Below, in pieces: positions 25,651 to 32,529 of a stretch of 32,529 nucleotides of DNA. The stretch spans positions 1-32,529 of the forward strand of contig PLLO01000009.1 in assembly GCA_003142255.1 (NCBI GenBank), read 5' to 3'. Position 1 is the stretch's first letter, and every line of letters starts with the position of its first letter. The position numbers and the translations under genes are program-made. The DNA comes from Bacteroidales bacterium. GTDB taxonomy: Bacteria; Bacteroidota; Bacteroidia; Bacteroidales; VadinHA17. Below the pieces are notes generated by a model. It was not told the origin of the DNA. It ran no database searches and saw only the letters and a program-made list of their open reading frames with translations.

Positions 25651-26801
25651 AAAGCGATCTGAATATCAGGGACGAAGAGATACTTCTTCTAGGGCTGTGC
25701 CGCCTCTCTTTCGGCGTGGAGCTGAAGGTCATGCTTACCGCTCTGGCCGAGACTGTGACAGACTGGAATTATTTTTTCACAATGGCAAACGCCCATGGTG
25801 TGGCTGCCCTTGTATATCATAACCTCGAAAAGCTCGGGTTCCTTGATCTTATACCGGACGAAGTCACGGGGAGGCTCAGGAATGCGATGATGGTGACCAT
25901 CAGCAGGAACGCAGGAAATGCAGAGTCAATGGGAGAGGTGCTAAGGATCCTTAACCGCGAGAACATAAAGACCGTGCTGCTGAAGGGTCTTGCCCTCGAA
26001 CTTACGGTATATGGAAACTGCGGGCTGAGGCAGATGACCGATGTCGATGTCCTGGTAAGCAGGGACAACTGCATGAAGGCCAGGAAGCTTCTCATGGAGA
26101 ACGGATTTGAGTCACTACCTGTCAAATCGGTATTTCACAAACCTATTATTGCCGACATCGGCAAGCATCTTCCGACACTTATCAAGAACGGGTTCGCTGT
26201 GGAGCTTCATCATGAGCTCTTCGGGGCAGGGAAAAACGTGCTGACAAGAATGCTTTACGACACTTCCATTGAAATTGAAGTCAACGGTGAAAAAAGCTTC
26301 GTGCCGGAGACCCGGATCTTTTTTCTCTACCTGGTAAAGCATCTGTATCTCCATGAGATGAACAACGAATCGCAGCTTAGGCTATATACGGATCTTGTGG
26401 TGCTGATTGAAAAGTTCGGTGACGAGATCTTAAACTACGACCTGCTTACCTATGCCAACCAGGCCGGCATGTCGCAGATCCTTGCATGGAGGCTCGAGCC
26501 GCTGAGAGACCTGTGGGGCATTTCGTTCCCCGGCTGGATAAACGAATTTATTGACAAATGGTACCATCCCGATTCCATAAACAGGTTCGTCTTCTTCCTG
26601 AAAAATCCGAAGGATAACCCACCTCCAGGCAAAGGACAGAAATACCTGTACAACCTAAGGGAAGTAAAAGGAGTACACAGGAAAGCGCTCTATATGCTTG
26701 GAGAGATATTTCCGACCATAGAATTTATGAAGAAGCGGTACAATTGCAAAAGCACCCTGACGGCATTGCTCCGTTACCCGCCCAGATGGATTGGTCTTTA
26801 A
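25647..26801 (+). CDS. Nucleotidyltransferase family protein (PF14907 type)
   Basis: 384 residues. The key stretch is TVLLKGLALELTVYGNCGLR then QMTDVDVLV, with D132 and D134 as the metal-binding pair of a nucleotidyltransferase fold; LLKG, GLRxxxDhDhLV and the following VELHHEL match the uncharacterised PF14907 family. The C-terminal half is helical with many aromatic residues. Members of this family are found in lasso-peptide and exopolysaccharide clusters; in a few lasso systems the homologue helps modify the peptide C-terminus together with the kinase. Here it is the last gene of the cluster, joined to the exporter by an ATGA overlap. The substrate cannot be told from sequence. Confidence 0.82.
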   Translation: MKSDLNIRDEEILLLGLCRLSFGVELKVMLTALAETVTDWNYFFTMANAHGVAALVYHNLEKLGFLDLIPDEVTGRLRNAMMVTISRNAGNAESMGEVLRILNRENIKTVLLKGLALELTVYGNCGLRQMTDVDVLVSRDNCMKARKLLMENGFESLPVKSVFHKPIIADIGKHLPTLIKNGFAVELHHELFGAGKNVLTRMLYDTSIEIEVNGEKSFVPETRIFFLYLVKHLYLHEMNNESQLRLYTDLVVLIEKFGDEILNYDLLTYANQAGMSQILAWRLEPLRDLWGISFPGWINEFIDKWYHPDSINRFVFFLKNPKDNPPPGKGQKYLYNLREVKGVHRKALYMLGEIFPTIEFMKKRYNCKSTLTALLRYPPRWIGL

Positions 26802-26806
26802 TTCAG

Positions 26807-27229
26807 TCAGCTTTTGAACAGGGCAACTATAGAAAGGACAAGCATAATCCCGCCTTCGGTAAGGAACTGGATCAGTCCCTCTTTCGATAATTTCTTCCTG
26901 ATCAGCACGGTTATCACCATATGGGCAATAGAGAACGCCGGGGCGACGAAAAAAAATGTCCTTGCCAGGGGCCATCCTGCTGCTTTAAAGGTAAAGGCCA
27001 TAAAGACGCTTGCATAGAGATATCCCGTAAAAAACAACAGTACGGTGGATCCTTCAGGATTATATCCCCTGAAGATATACCAGCCGGAGACAAGATAAGC
27101 AAGGGAGACTGCCAGCAGTATCCATGCAGGCATCAGGGAGCCCGGGTTGCGGCTGCTGAGTAGGATAGCAATGATGCCGATAAGGAAGATCACGGTGCTG
27201 ATAAATGTAAGAACTGAATTCTTTTTCAT
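26807..27229 (-). CDS. Small integral membrane protein, function unknown
   Basis: 140 residues with four clear hydrophobic segments: VLTFISTVIFLIGIIAILL (6-24), AWILLAVSLAYLVSGWYIF (about 35-53), VLLFFTGYLYASVFMAF with its continuation into the ARTFFFVAPAFSIAHMVITVL segment, and GGIMLVLSIVALF at the end. Charged loops are short. I do not recognise a family. It converges with the nucleotidyltransferase gene (5 nt between stops) and is followed upstream by a lipoprotein gene on the same strand 45 nt away, so the two may share a transcript. Confidence 0.65.
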   Translation of the reverse strand: MKKNSVLTFISTVIFLIGIIAILLSSRNPGSLMPAWILLAVSLAYLVSGWYIFRGYNPEGSTVLLFFTGYLYASVFMAFTFKAAGWPLARTFFFVAPAFSIAHMVITVLIRKKLSKEGLIQFLTEGGIMLVLSIVALFKS

Positions 27230-27274
27230 ATTACCGAAATGTTAAGTTACAGGATCAGGTAAAGCCTTTTCCGG

Positions 27275-27745
27275 TTATTTTGCAAGAAGAGAGTCCTGGT
27301 ACTGAAGGTAGATCGTGAAATACCCTTCCGTGATCGTTAAGGAGTCGTTGGGATTAGCGACATTTTTAAGCTTGAAGTGGAAATCACCTTCAAGATCGGA
27401 GACCTGGAGGCCCAGAAGGCGGAACTCCCCGGACGTTGCATGATATATCCTGGAGTCGCTGGTCCTGTACATTACCGAAAAAGCAGGGTAAGCGTAGGTG
27501 TTTTTTACTAAAGTGGTATCGGGGACCCACATCGAGATGGAGTCGCCGCCGCTCCCATAAATATTCCAGATATAGCTTTTCTTAACCGAGTTTTTATAAG
27601 CGGTGTATTTAATTGCGTATCCTTTGGCTGAAGAGTAAACGCCGTTATTCCGGTATTCGAGAAGGTGAGATTTTTCCACCTCATGTGTGCTGCAGGAGGG
27701 CAGGAGTATGGAGATGATGCCTGAAAACAGAATGGTTCTTTTCAT
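27275..27745 (-). CDS. Putative lipoprotein, function unknown
   Basis: 156 residues starting with a type II signal peptide: MKRTILFSGIISILLPSC, with the lipid-bearing Cys at 18 followed by STHE. The mature part is rich in Tyr, Ser and beta-strand patterns (YGSGGDSISMWVPD, GEFRLLGLQVSDLEGDFHFKLKNV) and has no motif I recognise. The ATG at 27745 is preferred to the GTG two codons earlier. It is upstream of the small membrane protein on the same strand. A Bacteroidota surface or periplasmic lipoprotein is the safest reading. Confidence 0.65.
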   Translation of the reverse strand: MKRTILFSGIISILLPSCSTHEVEKSHLLEYRNNGVYSSAKGYAIKYTAYKNSVKKSYIWNIYGSGGDSISMWVPDTTLVKNTYAYPAFSVMYRTSDSRIYHATSGEFRLLGLQVSDLEGDFHFKLKNVANPNDSLTITEGYFTIYLQYQDSLLAK

Positions 27746-28081
27746 AACCACGGGATTAAAGCATAAAATTACCGAAAAAAAACAAGAAATACCAGAGGCA
27801 TGAAGGAGTTGTCTTAGAACCCTTTGTGTTCCTTTGTGATCCCGATAGCTATCGGGACCTTAGTGTTCTTTGTGGTTAATTTTTTTTTACCACAAAGGAT
27901 CACAAAGGTCAACACGAAGGGCACAAAGTTTAGGAACAATTTTTTGTTCTTTTTAGATAGCCCTGCAGGACGATTACTTCAGTAATTATTTATGCTTACC
28001 TTTACTATATATATTCGGTCAGATAGGAATTTCAAAGGCAAAAAAGCATGGGTTTTGTAAATAATTAAATAAGCTGTTATT
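27746..28081. other. Gene-free gap with a composite palindrome
   Basis: Between the divergent lipoprotein and beta-barrel genes. It contains a CTTTGTG/CACAAAG composite inverted repeat (27821-27928). The last 120 nt before 28082 are AT-rich; TATATTCG near 28009 is a partial -7 match without a clear -33 box. Confidence 0.6.
27821..27928. repeat. CTTTGTG/CACAAAG composite palindrome
   Basis: Several CTTTGTG motifs on the left arm (from 27821) are matched by CACAAAG motifs on the right arm (to 27928) across an AT-rich centre. The left arm also holds the perfect 16-bp palindrome CCCGATAGCTATCGGG (27841-27856). The arrangement resembles dispersed REP-type repeats and is unrelated to the two C/G-tract families in the window. 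Confidence 0.65.
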
Positions 28082-28573
28082 ATGAAAATGAAAACATTAG
28101 CTCTCTTTTTATGCATGGTTTCTTTGCCAGTGGCACTTTCAGGTCAGGAAAAGGCAGATACTTTAAGTAAGGCGAAATTCAATAATTCTTTAGGAGTTGC
28201 TGCAGGATTCACAACAGGCTACGGGCTATCGTACCGATATTGGCCCAGGAAATTCGGGATACAAATTACGTTTGCTCCTTATGAAAATAAATACGAAGCT
28301 CATTATAGTTTTGGTCTGGCTTTTTTAGTGAAAGTCATAAACACTGAAAAAGCTAATTTCTTTTTATACGAGGGGAATCACTTCTTGTTTAATAAAGAAA
28401 AGTACGAGTATAATCCCACTCATAATACAGCCATTTACAATGGCATCGGAATCGGGATAGAATTTATCATGTTAAAGTATATAAGCTTTAATCTGATGGG
28501 CGGATATGCCGGGTTCGAGAACTTTGACAGAGTAGGGTTTACCGGAGAAACGGGGTTGTACTTCAGGTTTTGA
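28082..28573 (+). CDS. Putative outer-membrane beta-barrel protein
   Basis: 163 residues with a signal peptide (MKMKTLALFLCMVSLPVALSG, likely cut before QEK). The mature part has alternating strands rich in Gly and aromatic residues (SLGVAAGFTTGYGLSYRYWP, YSFGLAFLVKV, GIGIGIEFIMLKYISFNLMGGYAGF) and ends in the aromatic C-terminus YFRF, the usual end of an outer-membrane barrel. With about eight strands it would be a small barrel. No named family is recognised. It stands alone between repeat-containing gaps. Confidence 0.65.
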   Translation: MKMKTLALFLCMVSLPVALSGQEKADTLSKAKFNNSLGVAAGFTTGYGLSYRYWPRKFGIQITFAPYENKYEAHYSFGLAFLVKVINTEKANFFLYEGNHFLFNKEKYEYNPTHNTAIYNGIGIGIEFIMLKYISFNLMGGYAGFENFDRVGFTGETGLYFRF

Positions 28574-28921
28574 CCAACCCGGACTTAAGTCCCTCTCTAT
28601 TCAGACAGTTTTGACGACTGACGCCTGATGCCCGTCGCCAGTAATACGTTATAAATGATACATATCCCTCTGCCCGTCAAATAAACTTGATCCCGAGTCT
28701 TCCGGACTCCTAAACTTGCAAGCCTTGCCCGGCATAAATCGCCTGTCGCCTGTTTTATATCACGATAATATTTTTTCTCCATTCGTCAAAAATACTTGAC
28801 ATGTTTTTCTTTTTGACTTAACTTTCCTTTTAATTTATTTATTTTCAATTATTAACCAGACCATCGTCCTCCGAAGCCTTGGCGAAGGAGGACCTGCTAA
28901 ACGCCCTAAAGCCTTTCCATC
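28574..28921. other. Gene-free gap before the S74 repeat-protein gene
   Basis: The first 200 nt show no gene or strong structure. The end holds the probable leader: TTTG at 28812-28815, an AT-rich -7 region near 28834-28841, and TTTTCAATTATTAACCA (28842-28858), which is repeated at the end of the window. GTCCTCC (28866-28872) pairs with GGAGGAC (28887-28893) in a hairpin 28 nt before the start codon. Confidence 0.55.
28812..28858 (+). promoter_or_regulatory. Leader/promoter shared with the window end
   Basis: TTTG, an 18-nt spacer, a weak -7 octamer TTTATTTA, then TTTTCAATTATTAACCA. The same order and spacing occur at 32459-32507, where the -7 box is a perfect TATATTTG. The shared sequence suggests a duplicated regulatory region. 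Confidence 0.45.
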
Positions 28922-31390
28922 ATGAAAACAAAACTCCTCTTCTCCGTACTTTTATCTTTTTCCTTTTGTCTTTTGTCTTCACAAGTGCCTCAGGGCTTCA
29001 ACTACCAGGCAATCGCACGGAATGGTAATGGAGTGCCTATTACCAGCCAGACAATTCCTGTCAGGATATCGATCGTGACATCACTTACCGGAGGAACCGT
29101 CATATGGCAGGAAGATCATTCCTCAGTGACCTCCGATCAGTACGGATTGATAACACTTGTGATAGGAACTGGTACTCAGTCCGGTGGTTCGGCTACCTCG
29201 TTTTCGGCAATCGACTGGAGTGCACAGACTCTTTTCCTGAAGACTGAAGTCAAGTATCCCGGACCGGGTTGGACAGACATGGGGACCAGCCAGATCTGGG
29301 CAGTGCCATATTCATTACTGGCAAAGAATATCGCCCCGCTTTCGAAGCTTGGGATAACCGGAACAACTACCGATATGGAAGAAGCTCTTTTTGAAGTTAA
29401 GAACCAGGCAGGGCAGACGGTCTTTGCAGTTTATAACGAAGGAATCAGGGCTAATGTAGGAAATGGCAGTAAAGGAACCAAGGGAGGGTTTTCCGTAGGC
29501 GGTTATGACGCAACTAAAGGCACTGCGATATATGACCTTTTTACATTAAACACTGACAGTGCGAGGATCTATGTTGACAGCAAACCAAACCTCAAAGGAG
29601 TGAGAGGCGGCTTTTCGGTCGGTGGCTACGATATGACCAAGGGAACAGTTCAGAATTACCTTAATGTAAGCAAAGACAGTATCAGGATGTATCTTGACAA
29701 CAATCCACTTACAAAAGGATCAAAAGGAGGATTCGCTGTTGGAGGTTACGATATGACAAAAGGTGGCACGTCTGTTCAGAATTACATTAACGTGACACCC
29801 GACAGTACAAGGATTTTTACAGGCGATACCCTGAAAGGATTTGGTGTTGGAAATATTTCCAGCGGGTCGGCTGAAAATTACCTGAAGCTGACGCCTTCAA
29901 ATTATCTGATCGGACATCAGGCTGGTAAGAGTATAACTACAGGGTTGTACAACTCAGTTATTGGATATCAGGCTGGCTATAGAATAAACACAGGGATTTC
30001 GAATTCTTTTATTGGCTACAAAGCAGGATATTTAAACACCTCCGGAAACTGTAATGTTTTTTTGGGAAATGTGGCCGGGTATTCAAATAAGGGTTCAAAT
30101 AATACCTTCATAGGTTTTATCTCAGGATATAATAATACCACTGGTGTGACCAATAGCTTTTTTGGTGACAGTACCGGATTTTCCAATACATGGGGTTGGA
30201 ATAATACTTTTTTAGGAGGGAGATCAGGTTTTGCGAATACCAGCGGGCATTACAACACATTCGTGGGGGCCATGGCAGGGTACAGCAATTCGACTGGGTT
30301 TTCTAATACTATAATCGGGTACAGTGCAGGTCAAAATAATACTACCGGCTGGAATAATATAATGATAGGACAAAATGCCGGTCAGAATAATACCACAGGA
30401 GGTGACAATATGTTCATTGGATTCGAAGCCGGGAAAAACTCGTCAACTAATATCTATAATACTTCGATAGGATACCAGGCTGGCTACAATACGAGCACTG
30501 GTATTAGTAATTTAATGGTTGGATTCATGGCCGGTTACAATAATAGAGGCACTTATAACGTGTTGATCGGAGATCAGGCCGGTTACAGCAACCAGGCAAA
30601 CTATAATGTATTTATCGGGCCACAGGGTCCGGGTTCTAACAATACTACCGGAAGTGATAATATTATGATAGGGAACAGGGCTGGAGTGACGAACTCTACT
30701 GGTGGCGAAAATGTATTTATGGGAGGCGCATCCGGTCTGAACTCCAATGGTAACGGAAACACATATTTAGGTTCGATGTCAGGTACTTCTAATAAGACAG
30801 GAAGCAATAACGTGTTTATAGGTTATGGAACAGGCTGGTCAAACATAAACGGATCAAATAATGTACTCGTGGGTTTTCAGGCAGGTTCCAATGAAACAGG
30901 TTCAAACAAACTCTATATTGCCAATTCAAGTACAAACCCACCACTTATTTATGGTGATTTCTCGACGGGGACAGTTGCGTTAGGTACAATCACACCAGCA
31001 ACTTCATATAAACTATATGTCAATGGCAGCGCCTTTGCAACCGGAACATGGAGTAGTTCAGATGTTCGCTGGAAAAAAAATATAACCCCGTTGACAGATG
31101 TTCTTGGCAAATTACTTAATCTCAAAGGGGTAAATTATGAATGGAGAAAAACCGAGTTCCCTGAAATCAGTTTTGAGAGCGGAAAACAAATTGGATTGAT
31201 AGCTCAGGATGTCGAAAAAACATTTCCAGAACTGGTTAAGACAGATGGTAATGGTTATAAAGCAGTTTCTTATGAAAAACTCTCTGTAATCCTTCTAGAA
31301 GGTATAAAGGAACAGCAAAAAGAAATAGATGATCTTAAAACTCTTGTCAACAGTCTTATTGCAAATCAGACAGCACAGGTAAATAAATAA
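28922..31390 (+). CDS. Secreted repeat protein with C-terminal S74 (endosialidase-type) chaperone domain
   Basis: 822 residues. A signal peptide (KTKLLFSVLLSFSFCLLSS) precedes the QVPQGFNYQAIARNGNG start common to Bacteroidota surface proteins. Residues about 180-305 hold three to four copies of a 40-residue repeat (KGxxGGFxVGGYDxTKG...DSxRxY). Residues about 325-675 hold some two dozen degenerate repeats of the NxFIGxxAGYxNTTG type, like beta-helical adhesin or fibre stalks. The end, from SSSDVRWKKNI (S711-D714), is an S74 intramolecular chaperone domain that in phage tail fibres trimerises the stalk and then cuts itself off before the Ser; a coiled coil (LLEGIKEQQKEIDDLKTLVNSLI) closes it. 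A trimeric surface fibre is the likely product. No T9SS tail is seen. Confidence 0.82.
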   Translation: MKTKLLFSVLLSFSFCLLSSQVPQGFNYQAIARNGNGVPITSQTIPVRISIVTSLTGGTVIWQEDHSSVTSDQYGLITLVIGTGTQSGGSATSFSAIDWSAQTLFLKTEVKYPGPGWTDMGTSQIWAVPYSLLAKNIAPLSKLGITGTTTDMEEALFEVKNQAGQTVFAVYNEGIRANVGNGSKGTKGGFSVGGYDATKGTAIYDLFTLNTDSARIYVDSKPNLKGVRGGFSVGGYDMTKGTVQNYLNVSKDSIRMYLDNNPLTKGSKGGFAVGGYDMTKGGTSVQNYINVTPDSTRIFTGDTLKGFGVGNISSGSAENYLKLTPSNYLIGHQAGKSITTGLYNSVIGYQAGYRINTGISNSFIGYKAGYLNTSGNCNVFLGNVAGYSNKGSNNTFIGFISGYNNTTGVTNSFFGDSTGFSNTWGWNNTFLGGRSGFANTSGHYNTFVGAMAGYSNSTGFSNTIIGYSAGQNNTTGWNNIMIGQNAGQNNTTGGDNMFIGFEAGKNSSTNIYNTSIGYQAGYNTSTGISNLMVGFMAGYNNRGTYNVLIGDQAGYSNQANYNVFIGPQGPGSNNTTGSDNIMIGNRAGVTNSTGGENVFMGGASGLNSNGNGNTYLGSMSGTSNKTGSNNVFIGYGTGWSNINGSNNVLVGFQAGSNETGSNKLYIANSSTNPPLIYGDFSTGTVALGTITPATSYKLYVNGSAFATGTWSSSDVRWKKNITPLTDVLGKLLNLKGVNYEWRKTEFPEISFESGKQIGLIAQDVEKTFPELVKTDGNGYKAVSYEKLSVILLEGIKEQQKEIDDLKTLVNSLIANQTAQVNK

Positions 31391-31454
31391 CCCGGTAAAC
31401 AGGTGTTCGGGTTGCTCTTTATATATTGTTTTTAAAAATTAAAACTAATCTCAA

Positions 31455-31670
31455 ATGGAACAGGGAATTCATTCTATTCTACCATGGTTCATCCCGTTAA
31501 TTGCTATTGTTGCAATATGGGACTCTGTATGGAAATTGATTGCAATGTGGAAAGCTGCACGAAATAATCATCTGGCATGGTTTATATGCATCTTTATCTT
31601 TAACACATTAGGTATTCTACCTATAATTTATATCCTTATCAATAAGGAAGAACCTGTGAGTGCAACCTGA
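31455..31670 (+). CDS. DUF5652-like small membrane protein
   Basis: 71 residues with two membrane helices (ILPWFIPLIAIVAIWDSVW and LAWFICIFIFNTLGILPIIYIL) separated by KLIAMWKAARNNH. The WKxAARNNxxxWF...NTLGILPIxY pattern is that of the DUF5652 family, whose role is unknown. It lies 64 nt after the S74 gene on the same strand but is probably an independent gene. Confidence 0.75.
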   Translation: MEQGIHSILPWFIPLIAIVAIWDSVWKLIAMWKAARNNHLAWFICIFIFNTLGILPIIYILINKEEPVSAT

Positions 31671-31685
31671 CGATGGTAAAATAAA

Positions 31686-31717
31686 CTTGACTTGGGGTTT
31701 CTTATAATGTAACTTTG
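31686..31717 (+). promoter_or_regulatory. Promoter for the cupredoxin gene
   Basis: CTTG at 31686-31689, a 20-nt spacer, and an exact TAACTTTG at 31710-31717. The start would be near 31724, about 42 nt before ATG 31766. A longer reading from TTG 31715 would begin inside this box and can be excluded. Confidence 0.5.
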
Positions 31718-31765
31718 GTTACGAGAGAAACAAGAGCACATGATCAGGGACATAAAATTATAAAA

Positions 31766-32365
31766 ATGAAAAAGTTGATTATTTCGCTTTTCCTGGTTTC
31801 ATTGGGAATCGTAGCTTTTTGCACAACCTGGACAGTAACATACTCCGGATTTACATTTACCCCGGCAACCGTCACAATTGTTGTTGGCGACGATGTAAAT
31901 TTTAATCTTATATCCATGCACAATGCAGTAGAAGTAAGTCAGGCCACATGGGATGCCAATGGCAACACACCCCTGCCCGGTGGTTTTTCTGTGCCGTTTG
32001 GAGGTGGCTTGGTTTCACCGTCTCAGCTTACTGTCGGCACACACTGGTATGTATGCTCACCTCATGCATCATTAGGAATGAAAGGTACAATTATCGTCAG
32101 TACTTCAACCGGTATAAAAGAGAATCAATCACAGATAAATATCTCTGTATACCCAAATCCGTCCAGTGATTTCATAACAGTTAAAGCAAACAGCAGCTTT
32201 CAGAGCTCTCCGTATTTCATTACAGACCTTGCAGGAAGGCAAGTTCTATCCGGCAAGCTGAATGGCGAGGAAAATTTTATTGAAATCAGCCAGTTTGAAA
32301 AAGGCATCTATCTGTTCCAGGTAGCAGGACAAATAAGGCGATCATTTAAAGTGATAAAGAATTAA
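31766..32365 (+). CDS. Secreted cupredoxin with a type IX secretion sorting domain
   Basis: 199 residues: signal peptide (MKKLIISLFLVSLGIVAFC), a plastocyanin/azurin-like domain, and a C-terminal T9SS type A sorting domain. The copper ligands are all present: H52 (SMHNAVEV), C97, H100 and M105 (CSPHASLGM), the spacing of a type 1 blue-copper site. From about residue 128 the sequence reads SVYPNPSSDFITV...FITDLAGRQVL...GIYLFQV...SFKVIKN, a full sorting tail. It would carry one electron or bind copper at the cell surface or outside the cell. ATG 31766 is chosen because it starts the signal peptide and the promoter lies just upstream. Confidence 0.88.
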   Translation: MKKLIISLFLVSLGIVAFCTTWTVTYSGFTFTPATVTIVVGDDVNFNLISMHNAVEVSQATWDANGNTPLPGGFSVPFGGGLVSPSQLTVGTHWYVCSPHASLGMKGTIIVSTSTGIKENQSQINISVYPNPSSDFITVKANSSFQSSPYFITDLAGRQVLSGKLNGEENFIEISQFEKGIYLFQVAGQIRRSFKVIKN

Positions 32366-32529
32366 GAACCTGCAAATAAAAGCATATTCGCAACCCAGAC
32401 TTTAATATCATTTAAATGTTCCGTGAGTGTATCGAAATAAAATTGACCTGGCTTGTCTTTTGTTATAACTTGCTTCTGCATATATTTGTTTTCAATTATT
32501 AACCAAGTCATCGGTTTGGGCAGCAACTC
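32366..32529. other. Window end: non-coding, with a promoter for a gene beyond
   Basis: No coding frame is seen. It holds the promoter at 32459-32488 and the TTTTCAATTATTAACCA leader that also precedes the gene at 28922, so a related gene probably starts just past the window. Confidence 0.5.
32459..32488 (+). promoter_or_regulatory. Promoter at the window end
   Basis: TTTG at 32459-32462, an 18-nt spacer and an exact TATATTTG at 32481-32488, followed by TTTTCAATTATTAACCA. The spacer is one base shorter than usual, as in the matching leader at 28812. Confidence 0.5.

Noticed and set aside
31715-31765. TTG start adding 17 residues to the cupredoxin
   Set aside because: It begins inside the TAACTTTG box, and the signal peptide starts at ATG 31766.

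Overview
The window comes from a member of the Bacteroidota, most likely a free-living Bacteroidales/Marinilabiliales-type organism. The evidence is GldA (gliding-motility ABC ATPase), a secreted cupredoxin ending in a type IX secretion sorting domain, a Bacteroidota-type secreted repeat protein with an S74 chaperone domain, and several good matches to the Bacteroidota promoter consensus (TTTG-N19..21-TAnnTTTG) with little Shine-Dalgarno signal. There are no tRNA or rRNA genes and no CRISPR array.

Region 1 (1-12.2 kb) is a methionine/SAM locus. metK is on the plus strand; metY-metX-hom-metH-metF form one long minus-strand operon. Together they run from aspartate semialdehyde to homoserine, O-acetylhomoserine, homocysteine, methionine and SAM, with MetF supplying methyl-THF. 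The operon leader is unusually rich: a good promoter (12191-12221), a clear SAM-I (S-box) riboswitch (12031-12150), then a 22-codon ORF (11947-12015) whose tail reads MLHMPMDMRR, that is five Met in all with four packed near the end, then foldable RNA before metY. This looks like two sensors in series, SAM and methionine supply. Upstream of metK is a different motif resembling a SAM-II aptamer (1206-1258).

Region 2 (12.2-16.8 kb) holds cysS and ispG, each next to a small DUF559 (Vsr-like PD-(D/E)XK) nuclease gene. The first nuclease gene lies between perfect 27-bp inverted repeats made of a C5/G5 palindrome plus a second G5 tract; three tandem copies follow it, and the last provides the -33 box of a near-perfect cysS promoter. 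The second nuclease gene is flanked by a diverged repeat of the same design, and one more copy is translated as the N-terminus of IspG. This nuclease-repeat partnership is the best candidate here for an undescribed mobile system. Related palindromes fill most intergenic gaps of the window.

Region 3 (16.8-21.8 kb) has RNase R (minus) diverging from a secreted divergent GH9 glycoside hydrolase.

Region 4 (21.9-26.8 kb) is a five-gene plus-strand cluster: PqqD-like RRE protein, HPr-kinase-like kinase, S26-type peptidase, ABC exporter, and PF14907 nucleotidyltransferase. It resembles the tailoring/export half of kinase-containing lasso-peptide clusters but lacks a visible precursor and the cyclase genes.

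Region 5 (26.8-32.5 kb) carries envelope proteins: a four-helix membrane protein, a lipoprotein, a beta-barrel-like protein, the 822-residue S74 repeat protein, a DUF5652 protein and the T9SS cupredoxin. The window ends in a promoter that copies the leader of the S74 gene, suggesting a paralogue just outside.
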